Positions 16,178 to 24,759 of a stretch of DNA of 37,178 nt are shown in pieces (positions within the stretch are counted from its first letter, which is position 1; each line of letters opens with the position of its first letter). This DNA is from Candidatus Mediterraneibacter vanvlietii (GTDB lineage: Bacteria > Bacillota > Clostridia > Lachnospirales > Lachnospiraceae), in NCBI GenBank assembly GCA_019113645.1, contig DXGZ01000053.1:1-37178 (forward strand). Direction: 5' to 3'. The notes beneath the pieces are model-generated. The model saw only the letters and a list, made by a program, of their open reading frames with translations. It was not told the origin of the DNA and ran no database searches. A program made the translations under genes and the position numbers.

Positions 16178-17209
16178 ATGATAATGGCGGGGAATGTTTA
16201 TGGGCTTGATCTCGGAACGTACGAGATCAAGATTTTTGATAAGAAAAAAGATACCATATGGCGGGCGAAAGACGCGATCGCCATGAAAAACAAGAGATAT
16301 ATTTTTGCTGTCGGTGATGAGGCATATGAGATGTATGAAAAGGCGCCGGCAGACATACAGGTCATTTTTCCCATGAAAAACGGAGTGATCGCTCATTTTG
16401 ACGATATGCAGTATCTGCTTGGGAGTCTGCTCGAGGCAGAACGGCGGTTTCTCCGTGGGGATCAGTATGTAATTGCCGTTCCGACGGATGTGACTGAGGT
16501 AGAGAAAAAAGCATTCTATGATCTTGTCCTGCATTCCGAGGCAAAGGCAAAATCTGTGCGGATCGTGGAGCGCGGACTTGCGGACGCTCTCGGATTCGGA
16601 ATGGACGTCCTCTCTGACAAGGGAATTTTTGTCGCTAATTTCGGTGGAGGGACAACAGAGCTTTCTGTTCTGGCATCAGGAGGAATGGTTCTGAACAGGC
16701 TTTTGAAGATCGGAGGAGAGGACTTTGACCGTGCAATTACCGCTCTGGTTCGGCACAACAGAGAATTCCTGATCGGAAATCTTACAGGGGAACGTCTCAG
16801 AAGAGAGTTCGGTGTGTTTGATCAGAGTACGGGCAGCGCGATCCGGGTATCCGGCCGGGACCTGGTTACGGGAGTGCCGTCCCAGATGGAGATTCCTATC
16901 AGTCTTGTCAGGGCAGCAATGAAAGAACCGCTGGAGGATTGCGTCAGAGCGATCAGGACTATGATTGACCGTACGCCTCCGACTGTGCGCAGAGCGATTG
17001 AGGAGAAAGGCATCTGCCTGACCGGCGGGCTGGCGAACTTGAGAGGGCTTTCTACATATTTGAGAGAGAGCATCGGGCTTCCGGTTATGACAGTGGATGA
17101 ACCTGAACTTTGTGCAGTGAAGGGACTTCAGAAGATTATTTCTGACCGGAACTACTACAGAAGGCTAAGTTATTCGATGTTGGATGAAGATTACAGGTGG
17201 TTAAGATAA
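16178..17209 (+). CDS. mreB: MreB-like actin homologue, divergent
   Basis: The 343-residue actin-fold protein lies just before mreC and mreD. The phosphate-1 motif is YGLDLGTYEIKIF (residues 8-20). The phosphate-2 motif reads VANFGGGTTEL, with Asn154 where MreB normally has aspartate (canonical DIGGGTT). The adenosine motif is ICLTGGLANLRGL. The segment corresponding to the conserved IEEP reads VERG (E131-R132-G133). These changes suggest weak or absent ATP hydrolysis. ATG 16178 is close to AAGGG, and ATG 16184 is an alternative. Whether the organism has another canonical MreB cannot be seen from this window. Confidence 0.85.
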   Translation: MIMAGNVYGLDLGTYEIKIFDKKKDTIWRAKDAIAMKNKRYIFAVGDEAYEMYEKAPADIQVIFPMKNGVIAHFDDMQYLLGSLLEAERRFLRGDQYVIAVPTDVTEVEKKAFYDLVLHSEAKAKSVRIVERGLADALGFGMDVLSDKGIFVANFGGGTTELSVLASGGMVLNRLLKIGGEDFDRAITALVRHNREFLIGNLTGERLRREFGVFDQSTGSAIRVSGRDLVTGVPSQMEIPISLVRAAMKEPLEDCVRAIRTMIDRTPPTVRRAIEEKGICLTGGLANLRGLSTYLRESIGLPVMTVDEPELCAVKGLQKIISDRNYYRRLSYSMLDEDYRWLR

Positions 17210-18078
17210 TGAAAAGAAAAAATCAGACTTCTCATACAAACAGATATATTCTAATCGGACTTGCGGTTTTCTGCGCTCTGATGATGGTCCTTTCCTCTGT
17301 CTCAGACAGAGTGAGCGGACCATTTAAAGTGCTGGCGAATGTGACTGTAATTCCGCTTCAGCAGGGAATTAATCAGGTGGGAGGATGGCTTGGAGATCTG
17401 AAGGATAATTTCGCTACTCTCCAGCAGCTCAGATCGGAAAATGAGAGCCTGCAGGAACAGGTGGACGCTCTGACTACGGAGAACAACTACCTCCAGGAAG
17501 AACGTTATGAATACGAGAGACTTCAGGAACTCTACCAGCTTGACCAGAACTACGCGGAATATGAGAAAACCGCTGCTCATGTCATTGGAAAAGATTCCGG
17601 AAACTGGTTCAGTTCCTTTACGATCGACAAGGGCAGTGCGGACGGCATTGAAGTCGATATGAATGTGCTTGCAGGAAGCGGTCTTGTCGGTATTGTGACG
17701 GAGGTGGGGCCAACGTGGGCAAAGGTCCGTTCCATAATCGATGACGCGAGCAATGTGAGCGGCATGGTTCTTTCCACATCAGATACGTGTGTTGTCAGCG
17801 GTGATCTGTCCCTTATGAGCAACGGACAGATTGCTTTTGACCAGATGGAGAATAATGACAATGTAGTTGCCGTCGGCGATCAGATCGTTACATCTTATAT
17901 CAGTGACAAATACCTTCAGGGAATTCTGATCGGTTCGATCAGCGAGATAAATGTTGATTCAAACAACCTGACCCGCTCCGGATATATTATCCCTGCGGTG
18001 GACTTTAAGAATATTCAGGAGGTTCTCGTAATCACAACGACAAAAGCCGAGCTGACAGGTGAGAACATATCAGAATAG
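17209..18078 (+). CDS. mreC: rod shape-determining protein MreC
   Basis: The product has 289 residues. A short basic cytoplasmic tail is followed by one membrane helix (ILIGLAVFCALMMVLSSV, about residues 14-31), a coiled coil of roughly residues 66-105 (LQQLRSENESLQEQVDAL), and the beta-rich extracytoplasmic domain (GSADGIEVDMNVLAGSGLVG). MreC links the MreB filament to the PBP2/RodA synthase. ATG 17209 shares its first base with the end of the mreB-like stop codon (TAATG), and GGTGG lies nine bases upstream, so translation is coupled. Confidence 0.95.
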   Translation: MKRKNQTSHTNRYILIGLAVFCALMMVLSSVSDRVSGPFKVLANVTVIPLQQGINQVGGWLGDLKDNFATLQQLRSENESLQEQVDALTTENNYLQEERYEYERLQELYQLDQNYAEYEKTAAHVIGKDSGNWFSSFTIDKGSADGIEVDMNVLAGSGLVGIVTEVGPTWAKVRSIIDDASNVSGMVLSTSDTCVVSGDLSLMSNGQIAFDQMENNDNVVAVGDQIVTSYISDKYLQGILIGSISEINVDSNNLTRSGYIIPAVDFKNIQEVLVITTTKAELTGENISE

Positions 18079-18092
18079 AGGAGAAGTGATTC

Positions 18093-18626
18093 ATGAAAGC
18101 TATTAAGATCAGAAGGATTGCAGTTACGGCTGTGATTATACTGGCAGCATATCTCCTCCAGTGTTCGGTGTTCCCGGCGCTGGAGATCGGCGGAATCAAG
18201 CCGAATCTGATGCTGATCGTTACGGCATCGTTCGGATTTATGCGGGGACCGCGGGAAGGTATGTTTGTCGGGATTGCTTCCGGACTGCTCATTGATATAC
18301 AGTCGGGCGACATGATAGGGTTCTATGCCCTGATCTATCTGGTCGCAGGTTATCTGAACGGGCTTTTTGAGCAGATTTATTTTGATGAAGATATTAAGCT
18401 GCCCCTGTTCCTGATCGCTGTGAGCGATCTTCTGTACGGGCTGTGCATCTATGTGTTTACATTCCTGCTCAGAAGCGACTTCAATTTTCTGTATTATCTG
18501 AACCGGATTATTATACCCGAGGCTATTTACACCATTGTGATAACACTTGGAGTTTACCCTCTGCTTCTGTTTATCAACCACAAGCTGGAGGCAGTAGAAA
18601 AAAGGAGTGCAAGCAAATTTGTTTAG
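18093..18626 (+). CDS. mreD: rod shape-determining protein MreD
   Basis: The 177-residue polytopic membrane protein has five or six hydrophobic segments. It starts with IAVTAVIILAAYLLQCSVF, contains the family pattern GIKPNLMLIVTASFGFMRGPREGMFVGIASGLLIDI, and ends in VITLGVYPLLLFINHKL. MreD works with MreC in the elongasome. ATG 18093 has AGGAG well placed upstream. Its 3' end overlaps the start of the downstream PBP gene. Confidence 0.92.
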   Translation: MKAIKIRRIAVTAVIILAAYLLQCSVFPALEIGGIKPNLMLIVTASFGFMRGPREGMFVGIASGLLIDIQSGDMIGFYALIYLVAGYLNGLFEQIYFDEDIKLPLFLIAVSDLLYGLCIYVFTFLLRSDFNFLYYLNRIIIPEAIYTIVITLGVYPLLLFINHKLEAVEKRSASKFV

Positions 18627-21477
18627 AGAGATTTTAGACAGGCTGAAAGAGGCGGCAGAATACATTATGAAATCACGGCTGGTCGTGCTTATCATTGTAT
18701 TCTGCCTGACTTCTTCCATCCTTATCGGAAGGCTCTTCTATCTCCAGATCGTCAGGGGAGAAGAGTATCTTGAAAATTATGAGCTTCAGATCAGAAGAAC
18801 AAGAGAGATCCCGGCAACCAGGGGCAATATTTACGACCGGAACGGCAATCTGATTGCGTATAATGAGCTCGCCTATTCCGTAACGATCGTTGACACTCTC
18901 TCAACGGATATGGGGGATGACGAGCGGAATGAAACGATCAACGGTATTCTGGATCAGGTGCTGACTATTGTTGAGAAAAACGGGGATTCCGTGATCGACA
19001 GTTTCGGTATCATCCTGGATTCTTCCGGGACCTATCAGTTCGCGGAGACAAACGAGACGCTCCGTCTCCGTTTTGTGGCTGATGTGTACGGGCAGTCCTA
19101 TACCGATGACCTGACAGAAGATCAGAGAAATCAGTCCGCGGCAGAGATCATGCACCATCTCTGTACAGAGCGGTACGGGCTGGATGATGAGAATAATGAT
19201 CCCGCCTATATCCTGAAAATGGTCAACATGCGTTACGCCATGGGACTGAACAGCTATCAGCAGTATATGTCTACAACGCTTGCGTCCGATGTAAGCGATG
19301 AGACTGCTGCCGCGATCATGGAGAACCAGAGTTCTCTTGCCGGGGTGGACATAGAAGAAGAATCTCTCCGCCGCTATCCGGACGGGGAATATTTTGCCTC
19401 TGTAATCGGATATACGGGACCGATGTCCCAGGAGGAGTATGATGCCCTGGACGAAGAAGAGAAGGAAAATTACTCTCTCTCAGATATCGTCGGGAAATCG
19501 GGAATCGAGCAGGCATTTGACAGTACGCTTCAGGGGAAGAAGGGGGAGACAACCTTCTATGTTGACAATCTGGGAAAAGTAATCGAGACAGTCAGCTCGA
19601 CTGCGCCGGAAGCGGGAAACGATGTCTACCTCACAATTGACAAAAATCTTCAGGTCAGCGCTTACAATCTTCTGGAGGAAAAACTTGCGGGAATTATTCT
19701 GAGCAAGCTTACGAACGTGCTGAACTATGATCCTTCGGTGGCGGATGACGCGGAAGACATTATTATTCCGGTGAGTGATGCCTACTATGCTTTTATTGGA
19801 AATGAGCTCATTGATATGGATCATTTCTCAAGTGAGGACGCAGGCACTGCGGAACAGGCGGTTTACAGCACGTTCCAGGCACGCAAGGAAACGGTTTTAA
19901 ACGAGCTGATCTCTCAGCTTCAGAATCCGGATGCGCCGGCATACAGTGAGCTGTCGGACGAGATGAAAGCCTATATGGATTATATATGCGACACTGTGCT
20001 TAAAGAAAGCACAGGCATCCTGATGAACAGTGAGATCGACCCGACAGATGAGACACAGATCGCCTGGGCAACGGACGAAGTGATCAGCCTCTATACTTAT
20101 CTGAACTACGCGATTTCCCAGAACTGGATCGATACAACGAAGCTCGGGGAGAGCACGTATTCCAGTTCGGAGGAGATTTATCAGGGAATTGTGGCATACC
20201 TTCAGGATTATTTGAGTGATGACAGTAATTTCGACAAACTTCTCTATGAATATCTTATAAAATCAGGAGGTATCACCGGTGCGCAGATCTGCGCCATCAC
20301 GTATGAGCAGGGAGTTCTTCCAATGGATGAGAACGCTTATAACGGACTCATGGCGGGGACAACGGATGCATACGGCTGGCTGTATAACAAGATAGAAACA
20401 CTTGAAATCACACCGGGTGACCTGGCGCTTGAACCGTGTTCGGGCGGCGTTGTGGTCACGGATCCGAATACAGGCGATGTGCTGGCATGCGTATCCTATC
20501 CGGGCTATGACAACAACCGGCTGGCGAATACCATGGATTCGGCATACTATAACAAGCTGAATACCGGACTGGCGAATACCTTCTATAACCGGGCAACACA
20601 GGAAAAGACAGCTCCAGGTTCCACATTTAAGATGGTATCTGCCACTACGGGACTTGAGGAGGGGCTGATTGACACCGGTACACAGGTGCTCTGCACCGGT
20701 GTGTTTGACACCGTTACTCCGAGCCCGAGGTGCTGGAGCTACCCGAACGGGCATGGTTCGCTGAATGTTGTCCAGGCGCTGGAGCATTCGTGCAATGTAT
20801 TCTTCTATCAGCTCGGATACGATCTGAGCCTTGACTCAGAGGGAGACTATGACAGTGACATCGGAACGGACAAGCTGGCAAAATACGCGGAGATGTTCGG
20901 ACTCGGTCAGACATCCGGAGTTGAGATACCGGAGGCTGAACCGGAGATTTCTGATGAGTATTCCATCCAGTCTGCGATCGGACAGGGTACAAACAACTAT
21001 ACAGTGAGCCAGCTGAACCGCTATGTGACCGCGATTGCAAACAGCGGAACGGTTTATGATCTCACACTGATTGACAAGACAACAGATTCAGACGGCAATC
21101 TCATCCGGGATTACGAGGCAGAAGTTGCAAATACAATGGATGACATCAGCCAGACTACATGGGATGTCCTTCATCAAGGAATGCAGGACATGGTGAGCAG
21201 TTCCACCACATTTACAGGACTTGAATTCTCCATGGCGGGCAAGACGGGTACCGCACAGCATAACGAGCTGCACGCGGACCACGTACTTTTCGTCGGCTAT
21301 GCGCCTGCGGAATCACCGGAGTTATCGATCGCAGTCCGTATCACATACGGGTACAATTCCGGATATGCTTCTGAGATTGGAAGGGATATCGCGAGGATCT
21401 ATTTCAATCCGGATCTTTCCGGCGACCTGATCACGGGCGGCGCAGCTGATCTCGGAGCGGGAATTGCCGGAGATTAA
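18619..21477 (+). CDS. mrdA: class B penicillin-binding protein 2 with a large internal insertion
   Basis: The product is about 952 residues, far longer than the usual 600-720. One N-terminal membrane anchor (VVLIIVFCLTSSILIGRLF) leads into the pedestal domain (REIPATRGNIYDRNGNLIA). The transpeptidase has STFK (Ser near 668), SCN in HSCNVFFYQLG, and KTGTA (Lys near 875), so it should be active. Between TIDKNLQVSAYNLLEEKL and GGVVVTDPNTGDVLACVSYP, normally adjacent, lie about 250 acidic residues (about 352-606). TTG 18619 follows AAGGAG by 11 bases and overlaps mreD. GTG 18607 overlaps the ribosome binding site, and ATG 18667 is an alternative. The product is the elongation-specific partner of RodA. 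Confidence 0.93.
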   Translation: MFREILDRLKEAAEYIMKSRLVVLIIVFCLTSSILIGRLFYLQIVRGEEYLENYELQIRRTREIPATRGNIYDRNGNLIAYNELAYSVTIVDTLSTDMGDDERNETINGILDQVLTIVEKNGDSVIDSFGIILDSSGTYQFAETNETLRLRFVADVYGQSYTDDLTEDQRNQSAAEIMHHLCTERYGLDDENNDPAYILKMVNMRYAMGLNSYQQYMSTTLASDVSDETAAAIMENQSSLAGVDIEEESLRRYPDGEYFASVIGYTGPMSQEEYDALDEEEKENYSLSDIVGKSGIEQAFDSTLQGKKGETTFYVDNLGKVIETVSSTAPEAGNDVYLTIDKNLQVSAYNLLEEKLAGIILSKLTNVLNYDPSVADDAEDIIIPVSDAYYAFIGNELIDMDHFSSEDAGTAEQAVYSTFQARKETVLNELISQLQNPDAPAYSELSDEMKAYMDYICDTVLKESTGILMNSEIDPTDETQIAWATDEVISLYTYLNYAISQNWIDTTKLGESTYSSSEEIYQGIVAYLQDYLSDDSNFDKLLYEYLIKSGGITGAQICAITYEQGVLPMDENAYNGLMAGTTDAYGWLYNKIETLEITPGDLALEPCSGGVVVTDPNTGDVLACVSYPGYDNNRLANTMDSAYYNKLNTGLANTFYNRATQEKTAPGSTFKMVSATTGLEEGLIDTGTQVLCTGVFDTVTPSPRCWSYPNGHGSLNVVQALEHSCNVFFYQLGYDLSLDSEGDYDSDIGTDKLAKYAEMFGLGQTSGVEIPEAEPEISDEYSIQSAIGQGTNNYTVSQLNRYVTAIANSGTVYDLTLIDKTTDSDGNLIRDYEAEVANTMDDISQTTWDVLHQGMQDMVSSSTTFTGLEFSMAGKTGTAQHNELHADHVLFVGYAPAESPELSIAVRITYGYNSGYASEIGRDIARIYFNPDLSGDLITGGAADLGAGIAGD

Positions 21478-21494
21478 AGAACGGGGGTTGGAGC

Positions 21495-22139
21495 ATGGAC
21501 AGGCTTGTCACAATCAGAAGCAGTAAATACGGGCTGGATATCGAGCTTGACCCGGAGGTAGGGTTCGATGTCCTCCTGAAAGAACTTATGAGTAAATTCA
21601 GGGATTCGGCCCGTTTCTTCAAAGATGCCACCATGGCGCTGAGCTTCAGCGGACGCAGTCTGAGCCGGTCCGACGAAGACCGGATTCTGAAGTTGATTCA
21701 GGATAACACGAGAATTAATATTCTGTGCATTATTGAACGCAATGAGAAAGATGAGCTGATGTACAAGAGCATAATAGACCGGGTTCTTGCCGATTCAGGC
21801 AGAAGAGAGGGCCAGGTTTACAGAGGAACTCTCAGGAGAGGACAGATTCTGGAATCAGAGGGCGACATTGTGATACTCGGCGATGTGGAGCTGGGCGCAT
21901 GCGTTGTCGCGGACGGGAGCGTCATTATCGTGGGGAACCTGTACGGTTCTGTCAGCGCAGGCGCGTCCGGAGACAGTGCATCCTATGTCGTTGCTGTTTC
22001 CATGCAGCCGAAACAGCTGCGTATCGCCGGTATTGAGGCGAAACGTCAGATCATCTATCAGGAGAGCCTGAGTATAAAAGGCCCGAAAATAGCTGTAGTC
22101 GAAGGCAGGCATATCTATCTGGATCCTCTTGTTGAGTGA
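21495..22139 (+). CDS. minC: septum site-determining protein MinC
   Basis: The 214-residue product has an N-terminal FtsZ-inhibiting domain of about 100 residues. The C-terminal beta-helix carries the classic glycine-rich repeats (YRGTLRRGQILESEGDIVIL, then GDVELGACVVADGSVIIVGN), which dimerise and bind MinD. MinC blocks FtsZ ring assembly away from midcell. ATG 21495 follows a GGGGG/GGAG region. It is the first gene of minC-minD-minE and is only 17 bases after the PBP2 stop. Confidence 0.95.
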   Translation: MDRLVTIRSSKYGLDIELDPEVGFDVLLKELMSKFRDSARFFKDATMALSFSGRSLSRSDEDRILKLIQDNTRINILCIIERNEKDELMYKSIIDRVLADSGRREGQVYRGTLRRGQILESEGDIVILGDVELGACVVADGSVIIVGNLYGSVSAGASGDSASYVVAVSMQPKQLRIAGIEAKRQIIYQESLSIKGPKIAVVEGRHIYLDPLVE

Positions 22140-22170
22140 TTGCTAGAACATGGGTAGGAGGAAAAGCAGC

Positions 22171-22962
22171 ATGGGAGAGGTTATAGTTATTACATCAGGA
22201 AAAGGCGGTGTCGGGAAAACGACAACGACAGCAAATATCGGAATCGGACTGTCGGGTCTGGGGAAAAAGGTAATGGTCATAGACACAGATCTGGGGCTTC
22301 GGAATCTGGATGTGGTGATGGGACTTGAAAACCGTATCATCTACAATATCGTCGACGTGATTGAGGGAAGCTGCCGCCTGAAACAGGCTCTGATTAAGGA
22401 CAGCCGTTTCCCCGAACTCTACCTGCTTCCATCGGCGCAGACGAGAGACAAGTCGAGTGTATCGCCGGAGCAGATGAAGAAACTGATCGATGACATCCGG
22501 GATGAATTTGACTTCATCCTCCTGGACTGTCCGGCAGGCATCGAACAGGGGTTTCAGAATGCCGTAGCAGGGGCGGACCGGGGAATTGTGGTGACTACAC
22601 CGGAGGTTTCAGCTATCCGTGACGCTGACCGCATTATCGGACTTCTGGAAGCGTCCGGGATCCGCCAGAATGACCTGATTATCAACCGGCTTCGCATCGA
22701 TATGGTACGCCGTGGGGATATGATGTCCGTGGATGATGTGACAGAGATCCTGGCAGTGAATCTTCTGGGAGTTATTCCGGATGATGAGCAGGTTGTGATC
22801 GCTACGAACCAGGGAGAGCCAGTTGTCGGGGAAGACAGCCTTGCCGGAAAGGCGTACGCGGATATATGCAGAAGGCTGCTCGGCGAGGAGATCCCGGTAG
22901 ACGATTACTCGAAGCCGGAAGGTTTTTTCGAAAAGATTTCCAATCTCTTTCACAGAAATTAG
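22171..22962 (+). CDS. minD: septum site-determining ATPase MinD
   Basis: The 263-residue ParA/MinD-type ATPase has the deviant Walker A GKGGVGKT at residues 10-17, switch I-like IDTDLGLRNLD, and Walker B-like FILLDCPAGIEQG. The C-terminus GFFEKISNLFHRN is an amphipathic membrane-targeting helix. MinD carries MinC to the membrane and is stimulated by MinE. ATG 22171 is nine bases after AGGAGG. The upstream in-frame ATG at 22150 precedes that site and is rejected. Confidence 0.97.
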   Translation: MGEVIVITSGKGGVGKTTTTANIGIGLSGLGKKVMVIDTDLGLRNLDVVMGLENRIIYNIVDVIEGSCRLKQALIKDSRFPELYLLPSAQTRDKSSVSPEQMKKLIDDIRDEFDFILLDCPAGIEQGFQNAVAGADRGIVVTTPEVSAIRDADRIIGLLEASGIRQNDLIINRLRIDMVRRGDMMSVDDVTEILAVNLLGVIPDDEQVVIATNQGEPVVGEDSLAGKAYADICRRLLGEEIPVDDYSKPEGFFEKISNLFHRN

Positions 22963-22973
22963 GGGGGACGTTT

Positions 22974-23183
22974 ATGAGTGCTCATTCCGTTAATATTGCG
23001 AAAGAGAGACTTAAGAACCTTCTGACCGCCGACCGGATGCAGTGCGCGCCAGAGGCTGCCCAGCGTCTTCCGGTAGATCTCTATCACACGATCTCAAAAT
23101 ATGTCGAGATCAGGCCTGAGGACTTCAACATTGAGATAACACGTACAGATATACATATAAAATACATGGGAGAGAAGAATTGA
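22974..23183 (+). CDS. minE: cell division topological specificity factor MinE
   Basis: The 69-residue product stimulates MinD ATPase and sets up the pole-to-pole oscillation. The N-terminal segment AKERLKNLLTADRMQCAPE is the MinD-binding region, and the following part (ISKYVEIRPEDFNIEI) matches the topological-specificity domain. ATG 22974 follows a GGGGGG tract directly after the minD stop. The longest ORF in this frame starts at 22866 inside minD, and that start should not be used. The 3' end overlaps rodA by four bases. Confidence 0.93.
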   Translation: MSAHSVNIAKERLKNLLTADRMQCAPEAAQRLPVDLYHTISKYVEIRPEDFNIEITRTDIHIKYMGEKN

Positions 23184-24316
23184 AATTTCTATTAAAGAAT
23201 ATTAAGTCACGTTACAGCATAAAAGATTATCGTTTCAGTCTTGTCGCGCTTGTTATTGCATTGTCTATTTTCGGTGTGTTTATGGTGCGCAGCGCGCGTC
23301 CGGATTTCATGAGCCGGCAGATTATGGGTGTGGTTCTCGGAATCGCAGCCATGGTGGTCATCTCTCTGATTGACTATAAATGGGTGCTGAACCTGTACTG
23401 GCCGCTTTACGGACTCAATATTGTGCTTCTTCTGGCAATCTGGATTCCCGGACTTGGCAGAACGGTAAACGGTGCGCGGCGCTGGCTGAATCTTGGTTTT
23501 ACACAGCTGCAGCCTTCGGACCTGACGAAGATACTTCTGATCCTGTTTTTTGCGAAGTTTCTGTCAGACAGGGAGAAGGTGATCAACAGTCCGAAAGTGA
23601 TTATTCAGGCTGTTGCGCTTTTGGTTCCTTCGCTTGTGCTGATCGTGGCTCAGCCCAATCTGTCCACAACGATCTGTGTGGCCGCGCTTTTCTGCGCGAT
23701 CATGTTCCTGGCAGGTCTGAGCTATAAATTTATCGGGACAATGCTTGTGATTGCGGTTCCCACGGTTGTGATATTCCTTGCGATCGCGGTTCAGCCGAAT
23801 CAGCCGTTTCTGCATGACTACCAGCAGGAGAGAATCCTTGCCTGGCTGGAACCAGAGAAGTATGCGGACGATGAGTCCTATCAGCAGCTGAACTCCGTTA
23901 TGGCGATCGGTTCAGGTCAGCTGTCCGGAAAAGGGTATAACAACGATGCCACCACGTCTGTAAAGAACGGAAATTTCGTGTCCGAACCCCAGACGGATTT
24001 CATTTTTGCAATAATCGGCGAAGAATTAGGATTTGTGGGTTGTTGTGCTGTCATATTTTTGATATTATTAATTGTAATAGATTGTATTTTGATTGGCTTG
24101 AAAGCGAAAGATACGGGAGGGCGCATTATCTGCGGCGGTGTAGCCGCACTGATAGGGATACAGAGCTTTATCAATATCGGTGTGGCAACTATGGTTTTGC
24201 CTAATACAGGTCTGTCGCTTCCCTTTGTTAGTTATGGACTGACTTCCGTTGTGTGCTTTTTTATGGATATCGGTTTTGTACTGAATGTCGGCTTACAGCC
24301 TAATAAATATCAGTAA
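23180..24316 (+). CDS. rodA: peptidoglycan glycosyltransferase RodA (SEDS family)
   Basis: The 378-residue SEDS protein has about ten membrane helices. Signature segments are PGLGRTVNGARRWLNLGFTQ, LQPSDLTKILLILFFAKFL, the extracellular loop ending in FVSEPQTDFIFAIIGEELG, and GLSLPFVSYGLTS near the C-terminus. RodA polymerises lipid II with PBP2, encoded upstream. The start is a TTG at 23180 overlapping the minE stop as TTGA, five bases after GGGAGAG, so it is probably coupled to minE translation. The rodA rather than ftsW assignment rests on its place beside PBP2 and mreBCD. Confidence 0.93.
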   Translation: MKFLLKNIKSRYSIKDYRFSLVALVIALSIFGVFMVRSARPDFMSRQIMGVVLGIAAMVVISLIDYKWVLNLYWPLYGLNIVLLLAIWIPGLGRTVNGARRWLNLGFTQLQPSDLTKILLILFFAKFLSDREKVINSPKVIIQAVALLVPSLVLIVAQPNLSTTICVAALFCAIMFLAGLSYKFIGTMLVIAVPTVVIFLAIAVQPNQPFLHDYQQERILAWLEPEKYADDESYQQLNSVMAIGSGQLSGKGYNNDATTSVKNGNFVSEPQTDFIFAIIGEELGFVGCCAVIFLILLIVIDCILIGLKAKDTGGRIICGGVAALIGIQSFINIGVATMVLPNTGLSLPFVSYGLTSVVCFFMDIGFVLNVGLQPNKYQ

Positions 24317-24328
24317 GGAGTGACAGTA

Positions 24329-24724
24329 ATGAATATCGGACTGGTCGCACATGATGCGAAGAAAAAACTGATGCAGAACTTCTGCATTGCTTACAGGGGG
24401 ATCCTGAGCAAACATGAACTTTATGCTACAGAGACTACAGGAATGCTGGTGGAAAGCGTGACGAATTTGAGCATTCATAAATTCCTTGCAGGACATCTCG
24501 GAGGAATGCAGCAGCTTGGATCACAGATTGAGCACAATAATATTGACCTGCTTATCTTTTTCCGTGATCCGCTCACACCGCGTTCACATGAGCCGAATGT
24601 CAATGACATTGTAAAGCTCTGCGATATGTATAACATTCCGATTGCCACCAACATCGCCACGGCAGAAGCTCTGATTCTTGCGCTTGACCGCGGTGATCTT
24701 GACTGGCGCGAAATGTACCAGTAA
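24329..24724 (+). CDS. mgsA: methylglyoxal synthase-like protein with substituted catalytic residues
   Basis: The 131-residue product clearly aligns with methylglyoxal synthase, which converts dihydroxyacetone phosphate to methylglyoxal: it shares the N-terminal VAHD, LYAT.TTG, LAGHLGG.QQ, IDLLIFFRDPL and IPIATNIATAE. Against E. coli MgsA, however, the phosphate-loop Gly46 is Glu35, catalytic-base Asp71 is Met60 (GGMQQ instead of GGDQQ), and Asp101 is Asn90 (SHEPN instead of PHDPD). Asp80 and His87 remain. Normal activity is therefore doubtful. ATG 24329 lies eight bases after AAGGAG. It sits between rodA and a carboxypeptidase gene, far from glycolytic genes. Confidence 0.85.
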   Translation: MNIGLVAHDAKKKLMQNFCIAYRGILSKHELYATETTGMLVESVTNLSIHKFLAGHLGGMQQLGSQIEHNNIDLLIFFRDPLTPRSHEPNVNDIVKLCDMYNIPIATNIATAEALILALDRGDLDWREMYQ

Positions 24725-24759
24725 ATTAATGCACCGGCAAAAGGGGTATAAATAATCAT

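Noticed and set aside
18015-18719. 234-codon reverse-strand ORF opposite mreC/mreD/PBP2
   Set aside because: It spans three genes with clear homology on the forward strand, and its translation shows no family features.
22866-22973. Extended N-terminus for minE starting inside minD
   Set aside because: The extension is a shifted reading of the minD end. ATG 22974 has a strong G-rich ribosome binding site and gives a normal MinE.
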